Program-made: the position numbers and the translations under genes
Assembly: GCA_015501055.1 (NCBI GenBank)
Contig: JADNYV010000016.1
Span: 124,001 to 188,000, forward strand
DNA from: Mucidula mucida
Taxonomy: Eukaryota > Basidiomycota > Agaricomycetes > Agaricales > Physalacriaceae
Length of the DNA: 64,000 nt
Direction of reading: 5' to 3'
Shown: positions 20,674 to 30,714 of the stretch, one piece after another
How the letters are laid out: every line of letters begins with the position of its first letter
Numbering within the stretch: position 1 is the first letter of the stretch
The notes under the pieces: generated by a model
Databases searched by the model: none
The model's input: the letters and a program-made list of their open reading frames with translations, nothing else
Told to the model about the DNA's origin: nothing

Positions 20674-22088
20674 ATGTCTACTGGAAAGCAACTCATCCTT
20701 GTTCGTGGGGTACATGACCTACTAATCGACTCCAATTTGACATTCTACGCCACAGGTTACCGGCGCGTCCGGTTTCGTAGCCTCACACGTCGTAGCAGCC
20801 CTTCTGGAATCTGGATATGCTGTTCGAGGGTAAGAACTGCACTTTCGGCGGGATAACTCGTCAATCTACTTGAACAGAACTGTTCGTTCCGACAAGATCG
20901 CCGCGATGAACAAGGCTCCCATCTCCAAGAAATACCCCGATGGTTTCTCTGTGGTCCCTATCGAAGACATTACGACCGCGGACTTTACTGACGCCCTGAA
21001 AGGCGCGTTCCGCCGTCCTACGTACTTAGTAGAACGTGGATCTCATGCGGTTTTTGTAGGCATCCATGCTATCGTTCACGTCGCGTCTCCTATGGGACAG
21101 ACCGCTGGAGATCACCTCACAGTGCGACGGACCATATTACCGCGTCAAGAAGCTTCACTGACGTTGCTTGAACTAGGCTGCAAAGAACGCGAACTTGAAC
21201 ATACTCCGTCAAGCCCTCAAGGCTGGTATCACCAAAGTAGTCATTACGGGAACTTTCGGTGCGACGATGGATCGTATGTTCCTTTTATTCTTGCCTGTCA
21301 ACTACATGGCTCACATTCATGTTAGCGGAGGCCATTATGAGTGGCAAGCCGTTATCAGGATGTACTATCACTGAAAAAGGTTGGTGCTTGATTGAAATCG
21401 TTGTCCATTCTCGCAATCTGATATTCCAAAGACTGGGGCCACGCTCTAGAGGAGGACTTTGCCAAGAACGAGGGAAATATGGTGTGGTCATATCTTGCGA
21501 TCAAGATTTTGGCAGAACGCGCTGCCTGGGACTTTGCCAAAGAAACCCGGCGCTGGATCTTTCAGTTGGTGGGTTAGCTCGTAATCGCCGCGTCTCATGT
21601 CTTCACGATCTCCCTCTTTTCCAGTTCTTCCTCCCTTCATCTTTGGTCCTTTGCAAGGCGATTTCCCCATCCCAGCGCCCTCGAGACTCTCGTCAAACGA
21701 ACAGATGTACGCCCTCGTATATGGTAAACCCGGGCGACCTCTCGGCTTCCAAATGTCCCCCCAATTCGTCGATGTCCGAGATGTTGCGACAGCGCATGTA
21801 CGTGCCCTGTCGGTCCCTCCGGCAGCTGACAAGCGGTATCTCATTGGCGGAGGCCATCTCATAACGAAGAACGCGGTCCAATATTTGGCGAAGACTCACC
21901 CAGAGCTAAAGGAGCGCCTGCCGTCGATAGCCGACGCTGCAGATATAGATGTCAAGACGATTTCTGTTCTGGACACGTCGAAGGCTAGGAAGGAGCTAGG
22001 CATGGATAAGTATATCTCTTGGGAAAAGACGGTCGAGGATGCGACGGCATCTATGTTGTCGTATGAAGAATTTTGGAAGCAGACTTAA
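20674..22088 (+). CDS. NAD(P)-dependent reductase, DFR/GRE2-like extended SDR
   Basis: This is an extended short-chain dehydrogenase of the dihydroflavonol-reductase/methylglyoxal-reductase type. It probably reduces an aldehyde or ketone with NADPH in the cytosol. The spliced start reads KQLILVTGASGFVASHVV, a Rossmann motif. It is followed by VRGTVRSDK, IHAIVHVASPM, NILRQALKAGITKVVITGTFGATMD, TITEKDWGHALEEDF, the catalytic YLAIK (YxxxK) in MVWSYLAIKILAERAAWDFA, FIFGPLQGDFP, and VDVRDVATAHVRAL. Introns that keep frame include 20830-20877 and 21122-21176. One at 21003-21059 would need a GC donor (see findings). The substrate cannot be read from the sequence. Confidence 0.88.
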
Positions 22089-22923
22089 CGAACGCTATTA
22101 GAATTGTATGATGTATTAGTAATAGGTCTGAAGCAACCAGTGTATAGATCGAGCTCGTGGCCGACGACTCCTGGAACGGCGCATTTCCGTGTTCACACCA
22201 ATATGATGGCATGTTGGACATGACAAAAGCACTGATTGAGTGTGAGTTCTCACGAGTGCGCTCTAGGACAAGTTGTAGCCGTGTTGTGTTGTCTGCTTTC
22301 TGGCCAGTGTCTCTCATCCATACCGCCTGGTGCTGCGAATGGAGGTATCTACAGCAGCTTCGTTATTTGGTACTTTACTTGGATACTTGATTCAATTGCA
22401 ATCCTAAAGTGACAACACAGTAACTCAGTGAATGTGCACAACATTCCCATGTTTGGTCCTTCCCTCAGAATGTGGTCACTCTGCATGACCTGCTTCATGA
22501 AAAGGCGAGCTGGAGCTTGTTCTTTTTGAACACGCGCACACTCAGTTGCTCGATGTAATTAACGCTTAAGTCTCAGATCGGCACGCCTCGCCTCGATTTT
22601 TGTTCGAATCCTTTCTCTCCTTGAGAGCAAGAGTATTCTCACAGCAATTTCCCGTATGCAGCCTTTTTCATTGGGGTAACGTGTGTATCTTGACGCTCTC
22701 TTCACCACAAACACAGTATACACGCCCATTCTGATTTTCCCAAATCAGAACTGACCTTACCGCGGCCCGATAAGTGCCTCGACCTCCCATCGTCAGCGTG
22801 CGAGTCATTCATTGCATATGCGGTATAGCTTGCTGCCGGTACTTCTCTCCATCATCCAATCATCACTCATATGTCACATATAAGCCTTCGCTCCGAGTCG
22901 GTGTTTTTCGACTCGCCTTTCAG
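22089..22923. other. Intergenic region upstream of the classical SDR gene
   Basis: About 835 bp lie between two plus-strand reductase genes. A TATA-like ATATAAG at about 22878-22884 lies about 40 bp before the ATG at 22924. Otherwise no gene-like frame, repeat or RNA gene was recognised. Confidence 0.5.
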
Positions 22924-24110
22924 ATGGCTCCCACCGCTATTGTCACTGGTTCCGCGCAAGGCATCGGCGCCGCCATTGCCCTCCGCTTAGCCAACGATGG
23001 GTACAACATCGCCATCAACGACTTGCCTGTGCAGATGCCGAAGCTAGAAGAGGTCCGAAAGCAGATTCTTTCCCAAGGCGTGCGATGCGAGATATACACA
23101 GGCGACGTATCTGACGAAGACGCGGTCAAGAACATGGTGGAGGAGGTAGTCAAAGAATTCCACGACGGGCTGGATGTCGTATGTTTGCGTATCATTCCTG
23201 GCTACCGTCCCTCACTCTACGTGAAATCTAGATGATCGCGAATGCTGGTAGTTCCTCCACCTTTATTCCTCTTGTTGAGAGTAAGCGATCAGTCAATGTG
23301 CGCGCTGCATTTACCGATGTTCGTATCATGTTCAAAGCCTCTGGAGAGCAATTCAAGAGAATCATGTCCGTCAACGCAGGCGGGGTCTTCTTCTGCTACA
23401 AACACGCGGCAATCCAAATGATCAAACAAGGTCGCGGCGGTAGGATCATTGGGGCATCTTCTGGCGCTGGTATACACGGTCTGTCCATGGCACATTATTG
23501 TTGTTTTCCCTAACCAATAAAATTACAGGCTCATCGCCCGGTTTGTCAGCTTACAGTGCTTCAAAGTTTGCTATTCGTGGACTTACTCAATGTGCCGGTA
23601 AGCGTGTCTGTTCTTCCTTCAGGCAAGAAGTTCTAATTCCTTGTAGCTGTGGAACTCGGGTCGCACGGTATCACGGTAAACGCGTATGCGCCTGGCGCCA
23701 TTGATACCGAGTTGTGTACGCGCACGTTCCAAGTAGAGACAGAGGCTATTGCTGACTTGAGTAACTCGGTAGCATCAAATTACTTCTCGACGGCACCTGG
23801 CGAATTGGACAAAAACCTCGTGCAGCCACTTCTCATTTGTGCGAAAACATCTCTAATCTCCTCCGGATAGGTAAACTTCATTCCTCTAAAGAAGATTGGG
23901 AAAGTCGAAGATATCGCCAGTGCCGTCTCTTATCTGGTCTCGCAGGAGGCGGGCTACATCACAGGTAAGCGCAAATATAAAGTCCATACCTATGCGTGAT
24001 AATCAAACTCGACTTTTGTAGGACAAACGGTAAGCAAGCAATGAACAAAAATCAGAAGACCACTGAGCCACTGGCAGATTTCAATCAACGGCGGTATTTT
24101 CTTGTCATGA
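22924..24110 (+). CDS. Classical short-chain dehydrogenase/reductase, acetoin/diacetyl reductase-like
   Basis: This is a classical SDR of about 260 residues spread over several exons. The start MAPTAIVTGSAQGIGAAIALRLA carries the TGxxxGIG cofactor motif. Later come NAG (MIANAGSS), the catalytic Ser (GRIIGASSGAG), the catalytic Tyr/Lys (LSAYSASKFAIRGLTQCA), and the turn HGITVNAYAPGAIDTEL. The last exons give FIPLKKIGKVEDIASAVSYL and SINGGIFLS with TGA at 24108-24110. The overall pattern is closest to NAD-dependent acetoin or diacetyl reductases and related polyol dehydrogenases; the true substrate is unknown. It follows another reductase on the same strand, but there is no other sign that they form one pathway. 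Confidence 0.88.
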
Positions 24111-24556
24111 ACGATTCTGGAGACCATGTTGTAAAGTATTAGTAACTGGGTATATTAACCAAGTGATTGAAATTGTGGGGATAGCAGCATGAAGGTCTAC
24201 CTGGATCAGAAAATTGGGGTCGTAGTCGCTGGTCCTAGTCCTATGTGCTGATGAGAGAATTAGTAGTAGTGTAGAAAGAACGACGAAGAAGACCGCGAAA
24301 GCACCACCGGGAGGGTATTTTGTTCTGAAGTTTCACGTACGAGCAACATAAAGAGGACGGTACTCATCCTTGTTCGGCGCAAAATGAACTTTCGATGTTT
24401 CTCTTACCCGTTAACAATCTACTACTAAGCGCAGTTGATATTCGGTTGGAAGACACCCTGAAGAATACAATTTTGTCACAACGATACACGATAGAAACTG
24501 GCTTTCCATGAGAAGCGACCACATTGGACAAAAGATGCACTTACCGCTTATGTATA
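24111..24556. other. Convergent intergenic region
   Basis: About 446 bp lie between the 3' ends of the SDR and TEX1 genes. It probably contains both 3' untranslated regions. No further feature was recognised. Confidence 0.5.
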
Positions 24557-25937
24557 CTACTCCAGCAAACCGAAGAGACTGACCACAGGCACCGATTGGA
24601 CTGCAGGAGTAGTTGGAGTAGGCTCGATATGTTTAGTTTGTCCGCAATAAGCGATAACATATCGGTTCGGATGCCATGCAACGGTCTGCGCAGACGCAGG
24701 CGAAGGCACACGATGAAGAGGCTCCGAGGTTTCAGTGGCGCACTGAGATAAAGGGTTGGAGGGGTGGCGTATGACGTACAAAAGACTTACAATGTCAACA
24801 TAGTTTCCACTGCTCGCGATAGCCAGATATTCGCCATCAAAGGAGAAACTCAACGCCTTGATCTCATATCTAACGCGCATATAAGGTGGAGTCAGGCAGG
24901 AACGAAACTCCAACTTACTCGCAGGACGTGATCGTCCGCGCGCAGATCCAGTCTGTCAAGTCAAACATGTTCACAATGGAGTCGTGGCCACCAGACGCGA
25001 GATATCTACAATTTCGGTCAATATATTGCATTCTGACGAGATGAAATACATGCCTGCCCCGAGGATCCAGGGCGACTGCAACGCAGCCACCGACATGAGC
25101 CGCTAGCGCTGTGGTCTCGTTGACGGACATTGACGGATAGTCGACTACGCGTATTTGGTGTTCTGCGTGGTGCGTCAACACCAGTCCGTCCCCGGCGTGG
25201 TTGAACATGGCTGTTGATGCCACCATCTAAAAAGATGTTTTTTAGGGTTAGGTTGAAGACCAGATAGAAGAACAAACTTGAGGGGTGTCGCGGGTTGCCC
25301 AGGACTCTTTTACGCTGTCTTTGCCTGGTCCGTATTCGACAAAGTACAATTGGTGCCCACTAGTGTTATAAAGCACCGTTCTTCCGTCAGGCGAATAGTT
25401 TGTCTGCATAGGGTATGATTTTAAGGCGACTTGTTGTATGTTACGGCTCTCTATAGAAGTGTCAGCAGGACCAAGGGTTTAACAAGATTATTTGCGCCCA
25501 CGTCTTGCATCCCAAAAAACGAGCTTTCTCTCAGTGCTGCTGGACGTCACAAAGAGATCTGGATGGGTGGGATTCCACGAAATATAATCGACAGCCTCCG
25601 AGTGTCCGCCAGTAAAGCTCTGCGACTTGTGTACATCCATGCTCTTGTCGGGATTCCAGATTCGCGTCACCTTGTCGATACCGACCGCCGCCAGGCGCTT
25701 ACCATCGCAGTTCCAGGCGACATGGTTCATACGATGGGGGCCGGTGAAGCGGTAGTCGCGCGGATTGAAGGCAGAGAAATTGGGAACCTAGCGCTAGAGT
25801 GTCAATGAGCTAACATCGCGCCAAAGGTGTTATATGGTACATACATGGACACCGCGGACGCCGAACGTCGTGTATATGGGCGGCGATGGCGGACGCTGCG
25901 GCGGTGCGACTTCCTCGTCGTCTGGTTTTGGCGGCAT
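24557..25937 (-). CDS. TEX1: THO complex subunit TEX1/THOC3, WD40 protein
   Basis: TEX1 is a WD40 beta-propeller subunit of the THO/TREX complex, which couples transcription to mRNA export in the nucleus. ATG at 25937 gives MPPKPDDEEVAPPQRPPSPPI then YTTFGVRGVH. Repeat signatures follow across several exons: MNHVAWNCDGKRLAAVGIDK, SEAVDYISWNPTHPDLFVTS, RYLASGGHDSIVNMFDL, and YEIKALSFSFDGEYLAIASS. The last ends in TVAWHPNRYVIAYCG and a short tail SVPVVSLFGLLE. About six to seven propeller blades fit a THOC3-sized protein of ~370 residues. The start codon lies only 54 bp from that of the divergent zinc transporter. Confidence 0.9.
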
Positions 25938-25991
25938 GATGGGAGAAAACAAGCTGGGTTGCCGATCGCTGTACCCTGCCTTTAGACCACG
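25938..25991. promoter_or_regulatory. 54-bp divergent promoter region between TEX1 and ZIP transporter
   Basis: Start codons at 25937 (minus) and 25992 (plus) leave only 54 bp between the two coding regions. Transcription start sites must lie here or inside the opposite gene. No TATA box is visible. Confidence 0.6.
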
Positions 25992-27088
25992 ATGATCGCG
26001 CTCCTCGTTATGAGCGCCTTGCTGGGAGCCAGCTCCTTTGCGTGCGGCATACTCCCATTGTCGTTCGCGCTGTCCAGTAAATATTCTACAAAATCATGAA
26101 AATGGCTAATAGTTCCCTCACAGAATCCCATCTTACTCGGCTCACTACGATTGGCACTGGACTGCTGCTTGGCACCTCCTTGGGCGTTATCATACCCGAG
26201 TCAGTTTTAAATGCTATTTTACTCAAGCCAACTGGCCAACATTCATGCTCTTAGAGGTGTTGAAGCGCTTCTGGAGGCAAACCTAGAACCCCACCAAGTG
26301 ACTAGACGCGTCGCGCTCTCCTTGCTCTTCGGATTCATTACCATGCTTATCGTCGAACAACTCGTAGCAAAACATTCTCACTCGATGCCTTCTGATATCT
26401 CTCTTCATGCGACTTCGACAGTCGAATTCGACGCGGAGCTTGGTGACCTCGAAGCCGAACAAGGCAGCGGTACACGTCCCGGATACGTGCAAGTCGACGG
26501 TCCTGCCCAATATGTCGCGAAGAGCAAAGCGTTTCCGTTGACTTTGGGACTTATCATCCACAGCGTGGCAGACGGACTCGCGCTGGGCGTGTCCTTCTTC
26601 TCTGGCTCGGCGGAAACTTCTAATCTATCCCTTATCGTCTTTCTGGCTATAATTGTGCACAAAGGTATTGAGCTTTCTTGGGTCAAGTTTAATCTAACAA
26701 TCCGAAAGCCCCTACATCTTTGGCATTAACGACTTCGCTGCTTGCTATGGGTCTTCCTCGGGCCGACTGCAAGAAACATCTTGTCGCCTTTGCTTCCACG
26801 ACGCCTATAGCGACAATCGCTGCCTATTTCTTCCTCGACTTCTTTGGTAGTGTCGAACACACTGACTGGACGGGCGTGGCATTGCTCGGCTCTGTAAGTC
26901 CATTCGCCGGTTTATTACTCCTTCTAAGCCTTTTTCAGGGCGGGACATTTTTATATGTAGCCACGGTCTTGCAACCGGTCTCAGAGAATTCACAAGAACA
27001 AGAGATGAAAAATACCACCCGTGTAGCATTTATCAGCTTAGGCATGATCATCCCTTTTATACTAGGCTCACTAGGGCACGGACACTGA
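25992..27088 (+). CDS. ZIP family zinc/metal transporter, SLC39A9-like
   Basis: A ZIP-family metal-ion permease importing zinc into the cytosol from organelles or outside. The spliced N-terminus is MIALLVMSALLGASSFACGI, then SHLTRLTTIGTGLLLGTSLG and VIIPEGVEALLEANL. The metal-binding helices are present: LIIHSVADGLALGVSFF and LAIIVHKGPTSLALT (the family HSxADG and HKxP motifs). A Glu/Asp-rich cytoplasmic loop (FDAELGDLEAEQ) and His-containing KHSHSMPSD lie between helices 3 and 4. The C-terminus ends in LGHGH. Introns 26077-26123, 26199-26254, 26665-26708 and 26894-26938 all preserve frame. It resembles ZIP9 and may act in the Golgi, by family analogy only. Confidence 0.9.
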
Positions 27089-27284
27089 TTACCCGATAAC
27101 CATCTTCCGCGACTAGAGTACCAGGGGGATATCATGGACCTTTGTACCTATACCTTACTTGGACGACATGTGTAGATTAGGTCGCTTGTCATGTAGAACA
27201 AGGGTCATATTCCTTTGATCAGGATATGAAAAAAGGGTGATTGCCACCTAAACACTCTTCAAGGACGCCACATAGGATAGCGCG

Positions 27285-28246
27285 ATGTTCGCAATTCCGC
27301 CTACATATGGACGCCTGCCGGCGCAAAGACTTCCCGAAGGGCGCAGGAGATTAGCATGGCTGTCAGACGACAAATGTCGAAGAGTAAGTGACTTATCCTT
27401 CTCAGGGAACCCAAACGCCGACTTCTTCTCTCGGTGGTACTCGATCTTGGCTGATAGTCCTCACTCCAGTGTGCACATTGCTCTTTCTTAAATCACTTGA
27501 TATGGTACGTTCTTCTCCTGTACATGACATCTGTCTGTAATGCTACCATTCTCACAGGGTGGCATCGGGACTATCGCTTTCACAGTTGTCAGCGAACTCA
27601 ATGGCGGCGACTTTACATGGGTTGGGCCCTGGTCCTGAAAATCGGAATAGGTGATTTGACGTCCATCCGCTTTGTGTGTCATGTAACATGGTGCTGACCA
27701 CCAGCCATTCAGGCATCAGAGGACGCAGGAACCAGATCCTCGCCTACACGCACTCTCACTAGTTGGAGGGATATTACAAGGAGCAATTGTCACAAACGCC
27801 GGCAGCTATCACACCGTGATAAGTTCCAAGGACCCTCCACAGAGAACTTTGTCGCACAGTCATTTACGTTGATTGAACTAGGTCTCTTCCTCTTGATCAA
27901 AGAGGATATGCATCTTGGTATCGTAGCTGCGTTTGTAGTCCTTGACGTTGAAGTTGGAGTTCTTTTCGCGACTACGGTGCTTCTGAACCGCTGGGTGGAG
28001 AAACTTGAAGCGATAACTCCAACAATTAACCGTCGTAGCTCCTCTTTTCGTAAAAGACGACGTAGCGGCAATGAGACTTCTGACTTTCATATACAGAGGT
28101 ATTCCGGACGCAGTTTTACCTCGCCTGCTGGAACTCATTCTCATGACAGGCTTGGGTATGATTGTTGGCGGTACAGTACTTCAGGCCTCCGTCAGCGACT
28201 ATCCTCCGAACTACTTAGCCAGTAATGGCGTCGACTATTAATCCCA
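27285..28246 (+). pseudogene. Internally deleted MFS transporter relic
   Basis: Fragments of a drug/amino-acid-type major facilitator appear in order but with no open path. Near 27558 is GGIGTIAFTVVSELNGGDFTWVG, which matches the region before helix 2. Near 27762 the next recognisable piece is LVGGILQGAIVTNAG, which belongs to the loop and helix around TM9. It is followed by LIELGLFLLIKEDMHLGIVAAFVVL and APL-like, DDVAAMRLLTFIY, and GMIVGGTVLQASVSDYPPNYL. The middle of the protein (about TM3 to TM8) is absent, and the pieces lie in different frames with stops. This fits an old pseudogene. Confidence 0.7.
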
Positions 28247-28680
28247 CGGATTTCACGTAGTCCCGATCTGCTTTTTACGATAGCCTTCATCGCCTATGGA
28301 TGATAGGTTGTGCTGGATTTTTGAGTTCGTCATTGATGCAGGATATACCTACCACACGAGCGTTGGGTTGGGGACTACATATGTAATCGAAAACGAAATG
28401 ATTGGGTTTTAACAGGATTATCGAGGGGAGTGACCTGCAAGTTGAAACATACAACAATGAATACCAAATGATTCGCTCGCAGTCTTGTTTAAATGAAGTT
28501 CGCAGAGCAACAGTAAGGCGCGTGATCGGTGACTGAATGTAATCCTTGACATTCAATTGCTTGGCAATGGCGACCCGAATGGATCAAAACGTTTCCTCCA
28601 CGCTCGCCAGCGAAGCGACCTGTAAGTCTCCGCCGAGACCAGGAGAGCGCCGAGCCTCTTAGCACCACCAGGAGCTGTTG
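28247..28680. other. Intergenic region
   Basis: About 430 bp lie between the MFS relic and the exchanger-like gene. This should contain the promoter of the latter. No gene-like frame or repeat was seen. Confidence 0.45.
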
Positions 28681-30523
28681 ATGTCTGAACCAGGCCAGGC
28701 TCGGCAGCGCACGACGAACGGACACCCGCCCGACGAGGAGCGCGATATCGGTATCGAGCTGCAGCGCAGGAACACTGCATCATCGTCATCGTCGTCCTCA
28801 AGCTCCTCCAGTTCTAGCTCCAGCTCTTCGTCTGACTCGGACATATATGGGTTCCACAACTTCCATGGCCTGCCTACGCGGGCGGGTCTGCTTCACTTTC
28901 GCGACCGATTCATGAGGAAAGGAAAGCAAAAGGTCGGCACTGTGCAGAGTTTGAGAGCGATCGCTTTCTCGTCTTGTACGTTCAATAGTCCTTTGCTTGG
29001 GTTGCTTGGCTCATGATCCACCGACAGGGCTTAACCTGTTCTTTGTCTTTATCCCCTTGGCGTGGATAGCCCATTTTGAGAACCACCGTGCTGAGCATCA
29101 TGAAGAAGAGCCGGACTGGCCCTATGGCTTGACTTTTACTTGTGCGTTGCTTGGTCGAGCGCCTGGTAGTGACTGATCACCACGTTCAGTGTGCTTCTTG
29201 GCTATTATTCCGTTAAGCCGAATGTTCGAGTATGGTGGTGAACAGATGATGTACTACGTTGGCAAAGACATGGGCGATCTCATTGTTGTAACACTGAACA
29301 AGTATGTCGCGTTGTTGCCTTCTTCATAAATCTCATGAGTACTCAGTGCGGTCGAGGCGACGCTCGCCATCATCCTGTTGACTAAATGTGAATTGAAGTT
29401 GCTTCAATCTACCATTATCGGTACGCATTGTATTAGCCTCTCAGTCTGCACCTTTGACACGCACTGTAGGCGTGGTAGTCCTTCATCTTCTCCTTATACC
29501 CGGCGCCTCATTCATTACCGGCGGTGCTCGCGTCGAGAGTCAAGACTTACACCCGCATCTCACGCAGCTCAACCACACACTACTTGCGATCGGTGTCTTA
29601 TCCTTACTACTGCCCTCTGCGTTCTTTGCTTCCATCCAAGGTGTTGGTGAGGCTGCCAATGCCAGCGCTAATGACCAGACGCGAAAAATGTTCCTTCAGA
29701 TGAGTCGCGGCCTCGCCATTATTCTCCTCTTTGTCTACATCTGCTCTCGAATCTTCCTTCATAATCCACCCGGAGATGATAACGCATTGAAGGTGCACCC
29801 CATGGCACCAAACGGCGTGAAGCACGAGGAGAGCGACCTGGAGAGTGGGACCCCCGAGATCAGTCAGTGGGTTTGCATTGGTATGCTGGTTGTCACGATT
29901 GCGTTGATGGCGGCTACTGCTGAATGGGTTCGTACTTCTTTTTATTGATGTGCTTCATGCTTACACGCGTTTAGCTTGTTGACAGCGTCGAGTTCGTCCG
30001 CGAACAAGGTTCGATCAATGAAGAATGGTTTGGACTCATCTTACTGCCCATCATCTCGTTCTCTGCGGATGGTGCAATTGCCATTGTGTTCTTCTTCCAT
30101 TACTTGCTGCGGCATTATCTTGGTCGACCATCTCCGCCCTCAACGGTCGCGAAGGCACGCGCCATTGATTTAAGCATTCAGTTCATCCTCTTCTGGATGC
30201 CATTCATCGTTTTGTTGGCCTGGTGGACGAATAAACCTCTGTCGCTTCTGTTCGATATCTTTGAGGTGGCGTTGACCATTGCTGCTTGTTTCGTGGTCAA
30301 TTACGTTACAGCGGACTCCAAGACAAATTGGGCAGAAGGAATATCGATGGTCTCCTTCTACGCTATGATCGTACGTCGCCGAGCTTTACCTGAACCTTGT
30401 CTGATGAAGTGGCAGGCATGTGTATCTTGGTTCTACACGGGACAGATTTCTGTTCGCAAAATGCTCAACTGCCCTGGCACCGTCGCTGAAGCCATAGCGG
30501 CAGGTGCAACTGCACAGGAATAG
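28681..30523 (+). CDS. Cation/proton exchanger-like membrane protein (CaCA/VNX1 type) with altered motifs
   Basis: This is a polytopic membrane protein resembling the fungal vacuolar Ca2+(or Na+/K+)/H+ exchangers. The cytosolic N-terminus has an 18-Ser run encoded at about 28779-28832. It is followed by VGTVQSLRAIAFSS and LNLFFVFIPLAWIAHFEN, the usual first helix. Later come IIPLSRMFEYGGEQMMYYVGKD, GDLIVVTLNNAVEATLAIILLT, and CELKLLQSTIIG. After a long hydrophilic loop (NGVKHEESDLESG) the second half reads FVREQGSINEEWFGLILLPI, SFSADGAIAIVFFFHYLL, and WAEGISMVSFYAM, ending CVSWFYTGQ. The family's GNAxE motifs are replaced by NNAVE and SFSADG, so ion specificity or activity may differ. It converges on the lyase-like gene, 191 bp away. 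Confidence 0.8.
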
Positions 30524-30714
30524 ACCAAACCACCATCTCCGCAACAAATTGCGTAATCTTACTGAACATCATCTTCTATACCTTGTCTATTATACCTGCT
30601 ACTCAGTGTTTAAATTTACGGGACATTCGCAAGATACGTTTCTCTAACAATATCTCCTTGTACGCTGTGTTCTGAGGTTACATGACACGCTTTCCTGATT
30701 GTTATCAATACACT

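Noticed and set aside
22585..22625. GTTCGAATC resembling a tRNA T-loop
   Set aside because: The flanking bases cannot pair as a T-stem and no anticodon arm lies upstream.
28779..28832. Simple TCN repeat as a possible microsatellite locus
   Set aside because: It is an in-frame poly-Ser tract of the exchanger-like protein with mixed Ser codons, so it is described with that gene instead.
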